A stretch of 64,000 nucleotides of DNA from Thermochromatium tepidum ATCC 43061 (GCF_009664085.1 NZ_CP039268.1:1907501-1971500), one strand, 5' to 3'. Shown: positions 1-8,901, counted from the first letter of the stretch. A program made the numbers and translations. The notes: generated from the sequence alone by a model not told the origin.

Positions 1-480
1 TTGCTACCGGCCTACACCAGCGTCGTGGATCAGGCCCTGCGCGGCGCGCGCGACTATTATGTCCGCGCCGGCTCGATCCGGGACATCCGGCTGCACGGCG
101 ACTGTCATCTCGGTAACCTGCTTTGGACCGACGCCGGACCGCATTTTGTCGACTTCGACGACGCGTGCCAGGGGCCCGCTGTTCAGGATCTCTGGATGTT
201 GCTCTCCGGCGAGCGCGAGGAGATGCGTCGGCAGCTTGCGGCCGTGCTCGCCGGTTATGAGGATTTCCAGGAATTCAACCCACGCGAGCTGCATCTGATC
301 GAGGCGTTGCGCACGCTACGCCTGATCCACCATGCCGCCTGGATCGCGCGTCGCTGGAGCGACCCTGCCTTTCCGTCCGCCTTCACCTGGTTCGGAGACA
401 GGCATTATTGGCAGAACCATATCCTGCAACTGCGCGAACAGATCGCTGCGATGGAGGCCGGCCCGCTCCACGGACTCTGA
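1..480 (+). CDS. srkA: Stress response kinase A (SrkA/YihE), 3' part
   Basis: This is the C-terminal half (about 159 codons) of an aminoglycoside-phosphotransferase-fold protein kinase; the start lies before the window. The Brenner-type catalytic loop is visible (HGDCHLGNLLW, with catalytic Asp and Asn), followed by the metal-binding VDFDDA. The ending (HYWQNHILQLREQI) is typical of SrkA/RdoA, which in E. coli is a Ser/Thr kinase countering stress-induced cell death. E. coli SrkA has about 328 residues, so roughly half is missing only because of the window edge. The first in-frame codon here, TTG, is internal and not a start. The family call rests on motif recognition. Confidence 0.8.
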   Translation: MLPAYTSVVDQALRGARDYYVRAGSIRDIRLHGDCHLGNLLWTDAGPHFVDFDDACQGPAVQDLWMLLSGEREEMRRQLAAVLAGYEDFQEFNPRELHLIEALRTLRLIHHAAWIARRWSDPAFPSAFTWFGDRHYWQNHILQLREQIAAMEAGPLHGL

Positions 481-562
481 ATCCCAGCGAATGCGCCGGG
501 GCGCGGTTTAGAATGCACCACTCTCCAACCAACACCCCTATCCAGAACCCGAGGGCTTATCC

Positions 563-859
563 ATGCACAACGGCGACAGACAGCGCCAACCGGAGGACAG
601 CGCGTTCAGCGACACGGACTGGCTCGGTAAGGCCAAGGATCTGATCAATCAAGGCAATCTCAGGCGCCTCATCGTGCGCCGCCCGAACGGGCGCCTCCTG
701 CTGGACGCCCCATTGGTTGCCGGTCTTGCCGTCATTGCGCTCCTCATCCTGGTCGTACCGATGCTGATGGCGCTCGCCGCCCTGGCGGCGCTCGTGATGC
801 AGTTCAAACTCGAGATCGAACGCGAACCTGGGGTCTATGAGGATCGCGACCACGATTGA
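563..859 (+). CDS. DUF4342 domain protein
   Basis: A 98-residue protein. The pattern KAKDLINQGNLRRLIVRRPN followed by a hydrophobic stretch (residues 52-75) and a basic/acidic tail matches the DUF4342 family. An N-terminal helix-rich segment leads into a membrane-anchoring region. No function is established that I can name. The gene is monocistronic on the plus strand, and cvpA converges on it with 28 bp between the stops. The ATG at 563 is the only sensible start and gives the family's usual short length. Confidence 0.75.
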   Translation: MHNGDRQRQPEDSAFSDTDWLGKAKDLINQGNLRRLIVRRPNGRLLLDAPLVAGLAVIALLILVVPMLMALAALAALVMQFKLEIEREPGVYEDRDHD

Positions 860-887
860 TCTCTAAGGATGCCCGCAGGCGATCCGG

Positions 888-1379
888 TCAGATCTGTTTC
901 AGGCGATTTTCGAGTTCGGGTGGTATCAGGCTGAGCAGCCACTGACTGATTGAGTCGAAATCCTTGATCAGTGTCGATTCCTTCCAGGCCGGATCGTCCG
1001 GCGCGGGTGTCAGGGCCGCCAGATAGACGGCCATGGACACCAGAACCACACCGCGCGCGGCGCCAAAGGCCATCCCGAGCAGACGATCGACTCCCGTCAG
1101 CCCCACAGAGTCAATCAGCGCCGTTAGCAGCGTGCCCAGGATGGCACCGGCGATCAGCACCAGCAGCACCAGCCCGATGAAGGCCACGCCCTTCCTGACC
1201 AGCGGATGAGCTAACTGCCCGCTCAGCAGGTCGGCCAGTTCCTGATGAAAGAACCAGGCGATGACAAGCGCCGCGACCCAGGTGCCCAGTGATAGCACCT
1301 CACGAATCAGGCCGCGCGCCACGCCGACCAGGGCCGAGAGCCCAATGGTTACGAGGATAATGTAATCGACCCAATTCAT
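888..1379 (-). CDS. cvpA: CvpA family inner-membrane protein
   Basis: A 163-residue protein with four hydrophobic segments (about 5-25, 28-48, 64-88, 100-122). The opening MNWVDYIILVTIGLSALVGV and the GxxRGLIREVLSL motif after the first helix are signatures of CvpA, named for colicin V export in E. coli. It follows the SPOR gene with 15 bp between them, on the same strand. The dedD-cvpA pairing is conserved in gammaproteobacteria. The usual next gene, purF, is absent here: the neighbour downstream is convergent. Confidence 0.9.
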   Translation of the reverse strand: MNWVDYIILVTIGLSALVGVARGLIREVLSLGTWVAALVIAWFFHQELADLLSGQLAHPLVRKGVAFIGLVLLVLIAGAILGTLLTALIDSVGLTGVDRLLGMAFGAARGVVLVSMAVYLAALTPAPDDPAWKESTLIKDFDSISQWLLSLIPPELENRLKQI

Positions 1380-1394
1380 TGGTTTGGGACAGGG

Positions 1395-2156
1395 TTACTG
1401 ATAGCGTTGAATGAGGGTATCGAGCTTCTGCTGTTTGCGCAGCATCTCGGCCGTGCGCTCGGCGTTGGCGCGATCGATGTCCGGACCGACGCGGACGCGA
1501 TAATACGTCTTGCCGCCGACCTCGGCGCGTTCGACGAAGGCCGAGTATCCGGCCTGCTTGAGTTTGTCGGCCAATTTTCCGGCCGCCTCCGGCGAGCCGA
1601 GACTGGAGACCTGAACCACCCAGGACGACAGTCCGTCAGCGCGTGATCTCGGGGGCTCCGGCAGGGAAACAGGCGCCTCCGGCTTGGGCGGCGACGCTGG
1701 GGCCGGTTGTTGTGACGCTCTAGGGGACTGCTGAGGCGGCTTGGCGGCCTGACTCTTTGTCGGGGGTGGCGTTTGAGTCGCCGGACGGCTCTCGCGCGTC
1801 GGCCTGGCTGGAGGCGAGACAGGCTCCTGAACCGGCGCGAACGCGCCCTCCGCCGATTCGTGCCCCAAAGATGCCGTTTCGTCGGCCTCGAAGCCCCGCA
1901 TGGGCTGAGGCGGCGTCAGAAGTGTCTCTTCAGCGGTCAGATCGCTGATAGTGCCAGACACCGGCGGCGGCGTTCCGGCCCGGGTGTCGGGTGCACCGGA
2001 CACGAATGGATCTTGGAATCCGGGTTCTGGCGGAAGCGTTCCCTGGACAGGGGGTGGCGCGAGCGACTTATCCTCAAACAGCATGGGCACAAAGATCACC
2101 GCCAGGGTGACGATCACCACGGTGCCGACGAGTCGTTTCTTGGCTCCTTCTTGCAT
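1395..2156 (-). CDS. SPOR-domain protein (DedD-like)
   Basis: A 253-residue cell-envelope protein. A short cytoplasmic N-terminus (MQEGAKKRLVG) leads into one transmembrane helix (about 10-27). A long Pro/Ala/Gln-rich periplasmic linker (about 35-172) follows, then a C-terminal SPOR domain (about 175-250; WVVQVSSLGSPEAAGKLADK). SPOR domains bind denuded peptidoglycan at the division septum. Position directly upstream of cvpA supports DedD, a septal-ring protein. The linker is low-complexity, so only the two ends are informative. Confidence 0.85.
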   Translation of the reverse strand: MQEGAKKRLVGTVVIVTLAVIFVPMLFEDKSLAPPPVQGTLPPEPGFQDPFVSGAPDTRAGTPPPVSGTISDLTAEETLLTPPQPMRGFEADETASLGHESAEGAFAPVQEPVSPPARPTRESRPATQTPPPTKSQAAKPPQQSPRASQQPAPASPPKPEAPVSLPEPPRSRADGLSSWVVQVSSLGSPEAAGKLADKLKQAGYSAFVERAEVGGKTYYRVRVGPDIDRANAERTAEMLRKQQKLDTLIQRYQ

Positions 2157-2321
2157 TGCTCATCACCCCAGGGATCAGGGTCCCGCTGAATGTGCCCGCG
2201 TATTGATGCCATTTGTGCCACGACGGGGCACGCCCCAGTATAACTCAGAGCCGGAAGTGGATTAGAACCCCGGCGATGGATGGCGACACTCGCTTGGCGT
2301 CGAGGCTGGATCGATGCGCCA

Positions 2322-4208
2322 TCAGTCCGATGGCCCGCATGGGGCAACCTGCAGACGCTGAGGGGGCACGGATGCCTCAAGACAGGCGTCGACATTGATC
2401 CGACCCTCCGCCCCCTCACGCAGTTGCAACTCCCAAAGCGCGGCATACCGACCGCCGGCCTCCAGCAGGGTACGATGGGTCCCTTGCTCGCGGATGCGTC
2501 CCTGTTCGATCACCAGAATCCAGTCGGCATCGACCACGGTCGAGAGCCGGTGGGCGATGACCAGGGTGGTATGGTTCTCGGCCACCTCGGCCAGGGTCTG
2601 CTGGATCGCCTGCTCGGTCTGGCTATCGAGCGATGAGGTCGCCTCGTCGAAGATGAGGATGCGCGGTTGCTTGAGGATGGCACGGGCGATGGCCACACGT
2701 TGCTTCTCGCCGCCCGAGAGTTTCAACCCCCGTTCGCCGACAATGGTATCCCAACCATCGGGCAGGCCCTCGATGAAGGCGCGGATATGGGCCATCTCAG
2801 CGGCGCGCTCGATCTCGGCGCGGGTGGCCGCGGGGCGACCATAGGCGAGGTTGTAATAGAGGCTCTCGTTAAACAGCACTGTATCCTGGGGCACGATGCC
2901 GATGGCGGCGCGCAGGCTCTCCTGGGTCAGATCGCGGATGTCCTGGCCATCGATCAGGATGCGCCCGCCCGTGACGTCATAGAAGCGAAACAGCAGCCGG
3001 GCCAGGGTCGATTTGCCAGCGCCGCTGTGTCCGACCACCGCCAGCTTCTGGCCCGGCTCGATGGCGAAGTCGATGCCGTGCAGGATCGGGCGCTCGGGCT
3101 GATAGTGGAAATCGACCTGCTCGAAGCGGATCGCCCCCCGCTTGAGCACCAGGGGTTTGGCCCCGGGTCGATCCGCGATCTCGGGCCGTTGCTCCAGGAG
3201 CTTGAACACCAGGTCCATGTCGGCCAGGGCATATTTGATCTGACGATAGACGATCCCCAAAAAGCCGAGCGGGATGAAGAGCTGGAGCATCAGGGCATTG
3301 ACCAGCACCAGGTCGCCGACGCTGAGGGCCCCGCGGACCACGCCCTGGGCGGCGAGCGTCATGATCAGCGTGACCCCGATGGCGATGATCGCCCCCTGCC
3401 CGAAGTTGAGCGCCGACATCGAGGTCTGGCTGGCGACCGCCATCTCCTCCCATTCGGCCAGGGTGTCGTCGTAGCGTTTGAGCTCCAGCTCCTCGTTGTT
3501 GAAGTATTTGACCGTCTCGTAGTTGATGAGACTGTCGAAGGCCTGGGTGTTGGCCTGGGAGTCCAGGTAGTTCATCCGGTGACGATAGTCCATCCGCCAC
3601 TCGGTGATGGCAAAGGTGAAGGCGAAATAGACCGCGACCGTCCCAAAGGTCACGAGCGTAAAGCGCAGGTCGTAACGCTCGATCATGACGGCGGCCACCA
3701 GACCGAACTCGACCGCCACCGGCAGCACGCTGAAGACCAGATAATTGAGGATGGTCGAGACCGAGCGGGTGCCGCGCTCCAGGTCGCGACTGATGGCCCC
3801 ACTCTGGCGCTCCAGGTGATAGCGCAGCGACAGCCGGTGCAGATGCCCCAGGACCCGGGTCGAGAGTCGGCGCATGGCGCGATAGCGCACCCGGGCGAAC
3901 ACCACATCGCGCAGCTCGTTAAAGAGCGCGGCACTGAGTTTGAGTCCGCCATAGGCCAGCAGTAGGCTGAACGGCAGGATTGCGATCTGGGCGGGCGACC
4001 CCTGGAGGCGATCGACGATGTCCTTCAGAATGAGTGGCACGCCGACAGTGGCGACCTTGGCCAGCACCAGACAACCGAGCGCCAGCGCCGCCCGGCCCCG
4101 GAACTCCCACAGATAGGGCAACATGCCGCGCAGATTGTGCCAATCGCGCCGGTCGCCGTGGGGGCGCTCGGTGGCGAGGATACGATTCATTTGGCCTTGG
4201 GTCTTCAT
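2322..4208 (-). CDS. ABC exporter, fused permease/ATPase of the ATM1/HMT1 type
   Basis: A 628-residue half-transporter. Five or six membrane helices span roughly residues 30-330, with the NBD from about 370. The NBD has Walker A (GHSGAGKST), the signature LSGGEKQRVAIARA, Walker B ILIFDEATSSLD and the H-loop IAHRLST. The RDLERGTRSVS and LNYETVKYFNNE stretches in the membrane domain are typical of the ATM1/HMT1 group, which exports glutathione-linked or heavy-metal-linked substrates; the substrate here is unknown. MNRILATERP at 4190 is an alternative start, since neither start has a strong ribosome-binding site. It is divergent from the S24-fold gene with 47 bp between them. Confidence 0.85.
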   Translation of the reverse strand: MKTQGQMNRILATERPHGDRRDWHNLRGMLPYLWEFRGRAALALGCLVLAKVATVGVPLILKDIVDRLQGSPAQIAILPFSLLLAYGGLKLSAALFNELRDVVFARVRYRAMRRLSTRVLGHLHRLSLRYHLERQSGAISRDLERGTRSVSTILNYLVFSVLPVAVEFGLVAAVMIERYDLRFTLVTFGTVAVYFAFTFAITEWRMDYRHRMNYLDSQANTQAFDSLINYETVKYFNNEELELKRYDDTLAEWEEMAVASQTSMSALNFGQGAIIAIGVTLIMTLAAQGVVRGALSVGDLVLVNALMLQLFIPLGFLGIVYRQIKYALADMDLVFKLLEQRPEIADRPGAKPLVLKRGAIRFEQVDFHYQPERPILHGIDFAIEPGQKLAVVGHSGAGKSTLARLLFRFYDVTGGRILIDGQDIRDLTQESLRAAIGIVPQDTVLFNESLYYNLAYGRPAATRAEIERAAEMAHIRAFIEGLPDGWDTIVGERGLKLSGGEKQRVAIARAILKQPRILIFDEATSSLDSQTEQAIQQTLAEVAENHTTLVIAHRLSTVVDADWILVIEQGRIREQGTHRTLLEAGGRYAALWELQLREGAEGRINVDACLEASVPPQRLQVAPCGPSD

Positions 4209-4255
4209 GAGGGGCAGCGGCTAAACGTCCGTGAGACTGAACACGATGAGGACAT

Positions 4256-4615
4256 ATGATGACGGATTCGATCCTTGAAGGCATGGGCTGCGCCCTGCGC
4301 GAACCCTTTGCCCTGCGCGTACTCGGCGACGAGATGGAGCCTGAGTTCCCAGACGGGTGTATCATCATCATCGAGCCCAACGACCGCTGCCCAAATCCGA
4401 GCTATATCTTTGTCGAGGTCGAGGGGGTACGCTGGTTCCGCCAGTACGTGCGCGATGCCGATGGACGTGAACGACTGGTCGCCCTCAATCCGCTCTATCC
4501 CGAGATCGATCTCACTGGGCTGGAGTGGTCGGTACTCGGGGTCGTCATCCAGCGCAACGTCCGGCGCCGGATCAAGCACTACGACTATTCCGCTCAGACG
4601 TCCGACCGGCATTGA
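4256..4615 (+). CDS. S24/LexA-fold protein lacking the Ser-Lys dyad
   Basis: A 119-residue single-domain protein. The stretch ALRVLGDEMEPEFPDGCIII and the closing LEWSVLGVVIQRNVRRR match the S24 (LexA/UmuD C-terminal, signal-peptidase) fold. In LexA the first motif reads G-x-S-M with the nucleophilic Ser; here it is G-D-E-M, so Ser is replaced by Glu. Where LexA has its general-base Lys (V-K-R), this protein has W-F-R-Q. No helix-turn-helix is present. It is therefore probably not a self-cleaving repressor, and the function is unknown. It lies divergent from the ABC exporter and 173 bp before nrdA. Start 4256 or 4259 (tandem ATGs) after TGAGGAC. Confidence 0.7.
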   Translation: MMTDSILEGMGCALREPFALRVLGDEMEPEFPDGCIIIIEPNDRCPNPSYIFVEVEGVRWFRQYVRDADGRERLVALNPLYPEIDLTGLEWSVLGVVIQRNVRRRIKHYDYSAQTSDRH

Positions 4616-4673
4616 CCGCAAGCCGGCGCCCCCGCGAGGCGGATAACCAGGCGATGGCTTCAACATCGCCAAG

Positions 4674-4721
4674 ACACAATATGTTGTGGTTGACTTGGTA
4701 TTATTTACGTATATATTGAGC
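4674..4721 (+). promoter_or_regulatory. nrdA promoter with two NrdR boxes
   Basis: Box 1 (4674-4689, ACACAATATGTTGTGG) is an almost perfect match to the NrdR consensus acaCwAtATaTwGtgt. Box 2 (4706-4721, core TATATATTG) is weaker. They start 32 bp apart, which is three helical turns, the usual NrdR spacing. Between and over them lies a sigma70-like promoter: TTGACT (4690-4695), 16 bp, TATATT (4712-4717). Box 1 abuts the -35 and box 2 covers the -10, so bound NrdR should block RNA polymerase. The nrdA start is 68 bp downstream of box 2. Confidence 0.85.
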
Positions 4722-4788
4722 GGCTTCCTAGGGTGTCGCTCATCAAACCGGGAGCGGCGCCGGCCCCAGCATTCCCCCGGGAGGAGCC

Positions 4789-7722
4789 ATGTCCGCCAAC
4801 CGCCTGACCCTGATCCTTCAGCATACCGCCCAGACTCGCCACACCGATCCGGGCGCACCCCAGACAGCCACGACAAACGGCACCGAGAGCAGCGGCATCG
4901 GTCAGGTCCCAGGCCGGATCCAGGTCATCCGTCGCAACGGCCAGGTCACGCACTTCGATCCGAACAAGATCATGGTGGCCATGACCAAGGCGTTCCTCGC
5001 CGTCGAGGGCGATGCAGCGGCGGCCTCCAGTCGCATCCACGATCGCGTCGCCGAGTTGACCGAGCAGGTGGTCGGCGCCCTCACCCGCCGGCTGTCGGGC
5101 GGCGGCACGGTGCATATCGAGGACATCCAGGATCAGGTCGAGCTGGCGCTGATGCGCGCCGGCGAGCATCGGGTCGCACGCAACTATGTGCTCTATCGCG
5201 AGGCGCGCGCCCGTGAGCGTGCCGCCAAGTCGGACGCGACGGTAGCGCGGCGCGAACTGCACCCGATCCATGTCACCCTGGCCGATGGCTCGACCCGTCC
5301 GCTGGACGTGGCACACCTGGCGCGTCTGCTAGAGGAGGGCTGTCGCGATCTCGACGCGGTCGATCCCGATGCCATCCTGAGCGATGCCCTGCGCAATCTC
5401 TTCGATGGCGTGCGCGAGGCCGATGTACGGCAGGCGCTGGTGATGTCGGCGCGGACCTTGATCGAGCGCGAGCCGCAATACAGCCAGGCGGCCGCGCGTC
5501 TGCTGCTCGACATCCTTCGACGCGAGGCGCTCGACTTTCTCGGTCTGGCCACCGGGGTCGAAACCCAGGCCGACATGGCCGAACGCTATGGCGATTATTT
5601 CGCGGTCTATATCAAGCGCGCCGTGGATCTCGGTCACCTCGACCCCAGGCTCGCCCACTACGACCTCGAACGGCTCGGGGCGGCGCTCAAACCGGAGCGC
5701 GATCTTAAGTTCAGCTATCTGGGTCTAAAAACCCTCTACGATCGCTATTTCATCCATACCGCCGAGGGGATCCGCCTCGAACTGCCGCAGGCGTTCTTCA
5801 TGCGCGTGGCCATGGGGTTGGCGATCAACGAGATCGAACGCGAGGAGCGCGCCATCGAGTTCTATGACCTGCTCTCCAGCTTCGATTTCATGTGCTCGAC
5901 GCCGACCTTGTTCAATTCAGGCACCCTTCGCCCGCAGCTAAGCTCCTGTTTCCTGACCACGGTGCCGGACGATCTCGACGGCATCTACAGTGCGATCAAG
6001 GATAATGCGCTCCTGTCCAAGTTTGCCGGCGGGCTGGGCAACGACTGGACACGGGTGCGCGGCCTGGGCGCGCATATCAAGGGGACCAATGGGAAGAGTC
6101 AGGGGGTGATCCCCTTCCTCAAGGTCGCCAATGACACGGCCATCGCCGTGAACCAGGGTGGTCGGCGACGCGGAGCGGTTTGTGCCTATCTCGAAACCTG
6201 GCACATCGACATCGAGGAGTTCCTGGAGCTGCGCAAGAACACGGGTGATGACCGCCGCCGCACCCATGACATGAACACCGCCAACTGGGTGCCGGATCTG
6301 TTCATGAAGCGGGTCGCCGAGGATGGGCATTGGACACTGTTCTCGCCCGATGAGACACCGGACCTGCACGACCTCACCGGGCAGGCGTTCGAGCAAGCCT
6401 ATGTCGCCTATGAGGAGCGCGCTGCGCGCGGTGAACTCAAGATCAGCAAACGCCTCAAGGCCGTGGATCTGTGGCGCAAGATGCTGGCGATGTTATTTGA
6501 GACCGGGCATCCCTGGATCGCCTTCAAGGATCCCTGCAATCTGCGCTACACCAACCAGCATGTCGGCGTGGTGCACAGCTCCAACCTTTGCACTGAAATT
6601 ACCCTGCACACCAACGACCACGAGATCGCGGTCTGCAACCTCGGCTCGGTCAATCTGGCCGCGCACATCACCGACCAGGGGCTCGATACCCAACGCCTGC
6701 GCCGGACCGTGCGCACCGCCATGCGCCTCCTCGACAACGTCATCGACTACAACTTTTACACCGTCCCCCAGGCGCGCGCCTCGAATCTGCGTCATCGTCC
6801 GGTGGGGCTGGGGCTCATGGGCTTTCAGGACGCGCTCTACCGTCTTCGGATCCCCTATGCCAGCCTGGAGGCCGTGGCCTTTGCCGATCAGAGCACCGAA
6901 TACCTAAGCTACTACGCCATCGAGGCCAGTGCGGATCTCGCCGCCGAGCGCGGGCGGTATCCGAGCTTCGAGGGGTCGCTATGGAGTCGGGGCATCCTGC
7001 CGATCGACAGCATCAGCCTGTTGGAGCAGGGACGCGGCGGCTATCTCCAGATGGACACCAGCCACACGCTGGATTGGGATCGCCTGCGCGAACGGATCAA
7101 GTGCGTCGGAATGCGCAACTCCAATTGTCTGGCCATCGCCCCGACCGCGACCATCAGCAACATCGTCGGGGTCAGCCAGTCGATCGAGCCGACCTACCAG
7201 AACCTGTTTGTCAAATCCAACCTCTCGGGCGAGTTCACGGTCGTCAACCCCTATCTGGTCGCGGATCTCAAGGCGCGCGGGCTGTGGGATGCGGTCATGG
7301 TCAATGACCTCAAGTATTACGACGGCTCGCTCCAGCCCATCGAGCGGATCCCAGATGACCTCAAGGCGCTCTATGCCACCGCCTTCGAGATCGACCCGCG
7401 CTGGCTGGTCGAGGCGGCCAGCCGGCGCCAGAAGTGGCTCGATCAGGCCCAGAGCCTCAATCTCTACCTGGCTGAACCCAGCGGCAAGAAGCTCGACAAC
7501 CTCTACAAGCTCGCCTGGGTGCGCGGTCTAAAGACGACCTATTATCTGCGTTCACTGGGGGCAACCCATGTCGAGAAATCGACCCTGGCCGATGCCAGCC
7601 GCGCCAATCGGCTGAGTGCAGTTGGGGGTAACTATCTCGGGCGGCAGACCGCCAAGTCGAACGACACGACCGCGCCCGGCGCCTGCTCGCTCCTGGATCC
7701 CAACTGCGAGGCCTGCCAATGA
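4789..7722 (+). CDS. nrdA: Class I ribonucleoside-diphosphate reductase, alpha subunit
   Basis: A 977-residue NrdA that makes dNDPs from NDPs. An N-terminal ATP cone (about 44-137, IQVIRRNGQVTHFDPNKI) senses ATP/dATP. A second, more diverged cone-like region (about 155-245) follows, as in the long Pseudomonas-type NrdA. Catalytic residues are visible: SSCFLTT (substrate Cys), NLCTE (Asn/Cys/Glu), VCNLGS (partner Cys), TTYYLRS (radical-transfer Tyr pair) and the C-terminal C-E-A-C shuttle pair. The radical-generating beta subunit (nrdB) is not in the window. GGAGGAG before the ATG is a strong RBS. The gene overlaps pdxH by 4 bp and is controlled by the NrdR-box promoter. Confidence 0.95.
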   Translation: MSANRLTLILQHTAQTRHTDPGAPQTATTNGTESSGIGQVPGRIQVIRRNGQVTHFDPNKIMVAMTKAFLAVEGDAAAASSRIHDRVAELTEQVVGALTRRLSGGGTVHIEDIQDQVELALMRAGEHRVARNYVLYREARARERAAKSDATVARRELHPIHVTLADGSTRPLDVAHLARLLEEGCRDLDAVDPDAILSDALRNLFDGVREADVRQALVMSARTLIEREPQYSQAAARLLLDILRREALDFLGLATGVETQADMAERYGDYFAVYIKRAVDLGHLDPRLAHYDLERLGAALKPERDLKFSYLGLKTLYDRYFIHTAEGIRLELPQAFFMRVAMGLAINEIEREERAIEFYDLLSSFDFMCSTPTLFNSGTLRPQLSSCFLTTVPDDLDGIYSAIKDNALLSKFAGGLGNDWTRVRGLGAHIKGTNGKSQGVIPFLKVANDTAIAVNQGGRRRGAVCAYLETWHIDIEEFLELRKNTGDDRRRTHDMNTANWVPDLFMKRVAEDGHWTLFSPDETPDLHDLTGQAFEQAYVAYEERAARGELKISKRLKAVDLWRKMLAMLFETGHPWIAFKDPCNLRYTNQHVGVVHSSNLCTEITLHTNDHEIAVCNLGSVNLAAHITDQGLDTQRLRRTVRTAMRLLDNVIDYNFYTVPQARASNLRHRPVGLGLMGFQDALYRLRIPYASLEAVAFADQSTEYLSYYAIEASADLAAERGRYPSFEGSLWSRGILPIDSISLLEQGRGGYLQMDTSHTLDWDRLRERIKCVGMRNSNCLAIAPTATISNIVGVSQSIEPTYQNLFVKSNLSGEFTVVNPYLVADLKARGLWDAVMVNDLKYYDGSLQPIERIPDDLKALYATAFEIDPRWLVEAASRRQKWLDQAQSLNLYLAEPSGKKLDNLYKLAWVRGLKTTYYLRSLGATHVEKSTLADASRANRLSAVGGNYLGRQTAKSNDTTAPGACSLLDPNCEACQ

Positions 7723-8363
7723 CTATCGATCCCGACACCCTAAGGCGCGAGCTGATGGGGCATGGACTCTCGCGCTCCGAACTCGATCCAGATCCGATCC
7801 GGCAGTTTCAGCTCTGGTATGAGCTGGCCATCGCCGCCGATCTGCCCGAACCCAATAGCCTGACCCTCTGTACCGTCGATGCCCAGGGTCAACCCTCGGC
7901 GCGTACCGTATTGCTCAAGCTCTACGATGAACGCGGTTTCGTCTTCTTCACCAACTACCAGAGCCGCAAGGCGCGTGAGATCGCGACCAATCCACGAGTT
8001 GCCATGCTCTTTCCTTGGGTAGCCCTGGCGCGACAGGTCCAGATCACCGGACGCGCCGAACCCATCTCGACGGCCGAATCCCTGGCCTATTTTGCCACCC
8101 GGCCGCGCGGCAGCCAGATCGGCGCCTGGGCCTCGCCTCAGAGCCAGGTTATCCCATCGCGCGCCTTGCTCGAGATGAAGGTCGCCGAGATGGCACGCCG
8201 TTTCTCCCAGGGTGAGGTTCCCCTGCCCGACTTCTGGGGTGGCTATCGCGTCGTGCCGGACATGTTCGAGTTCTGGCAAGGGCGGGAAAACCGGTTGCAT
8301 GACCGTTTCCGCTATGTCCGACAGGAGCATGGGGGCTGGGTGATCGAACGGCTGGCGCCCTAA
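7719..8363 (+). CDS. pdxH: Pyridoxamine/pyridoxine 5'-phosphate oxidase
   Basis: A 214-residue FMN-dependent oxidase that converts PNP/PMP to PLP. Visible family features are the substrate/FMN motif ARTVLLKLYDERGFVFFTNY, the QVRITG-like VQITGRAEP, the SRPRGSQIG-like ATRPRGSQIGAWAS, and the ending FWQGRENRLHDRFRY...WVIERLAP. The length is normal. The ATG overlaps the nrdA TGA (ATGA), so translation is probably coupled to nrdA, an uncommon pairing that puts pdxH under the same promoter. Confidence 0.95.
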   Translation: MTIDPDTLRRELMGHGLSRSELDPDPIRQFQLWYELAIAADLPEPNSLTLCTVDAQGQPSARTVLLKLYDERGFVFFTNYQSRKAREIATNPRVAMLFPWVALARQVQITGRAEPISTAESLAYFATRPRGSQIGAWASPQSQVIPSRALLEMKVAEMARRFSQGEVPLPDFWGGYRVVPDMFEFWQGRENRLHDRFRYVRQEHGGWVIERLAP

Positions 8364-8901
8364 GGCCAGCCTGGGGCGTGAATAAATGGTACGTGCCTTC
8401 TCCGGCTCGGTGTAACGAGGAGTGGTGAGTGGTGAGTGACGCATCACTCACCCGGACGACTGCCCCATGAGGCGCGGTTTGTCTGTCAGGGCGGCGGCCA
8501 ATCACGCCCACGCCGATCCCAACGCCACGCCGGTCATCGCGGTGCGGGCCGGGTGGCCGACGGACAGGTGGTCGAAGACGTCAAGAAACGCTGTGCGCCC
8601 AAGCGTGCAAGGGTCAGGTCGGAGGGTCCGAACCGGCGGGATTGATCCAGCGAATGCCTGTGGAGAACGCACGAAGATGCGGTCGTGGCCGTGCGCCCGT
8701 GCGGCGTTCGCTGAGGGCCTGCCCGCGTGCAGGCGGGCAGTAAAGCCCAGCTATACACCAAGGGCTTTAGCGGGGGCTTTATAACTGGCCTCTCGGTGTT
8801 GACAGATCCAAGAGGTATTCGAGATAATGCCCGCCCCGGTTGGATTTGAACCGGGTTGGTTGGCGTAGATTCCAAAATCAGCCAACCACCGGCATATTCA
8901 A
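8364..8901. other. Gene-free stretch with hairpins before tRNA-Arg
   Basis: No convincing protein gene is seen; the short ORFs here have no family-like features. Several perfect inverted repeats occur: 8431-8439 with 8444-8452 (9 bp, inside a GAGTGGT-rich run), 8741-8748 with 8762-8769 (TAAAGCCC/GGGCTTTA), 8836-8841 with 8849-8854, and 8858-8864 with 8881-8887. The last two lie inside the predicted tRNA leader. None is followed by a T-run, so none is called a terminator. Confidence 0.5.
8799..8828 (+). promoter_or_regulatory. Promoter of tRNA-Arg(ACG)
   Basis: TTGACA at 8799-8804 and GATAAT at 8823-8828 with an 18-bp spacer form a near-consensus sigma70 promoter. The predicted start is near 8835, leaving a leader of about 65 nt before the mature tRNA. 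The same TTGAC/GATAAT layout precedes the second tRNA-Arg gene at 36.9 kb. Confidence 0.7.

Noticed and set aside
2667-3965. 432-codon plus-strand open frame
   Set aside because: Antisense to the ABC exporter; composition (Asp/Gly/His-rich, no domain) is that of a high-GC shadow frame.
8431-8452. Terminator after pdxH
   Set aside because: The 9-bp hairpin is perfect but has no T-run on either side.
8831-8890. tRNA-like sequence on the minus strand (GGTTCAAATCC-like)
   Set aside because: No acceptor stem, D-arm or plausible anticodon arm can be formed; it is only two neighbouring hairpins.
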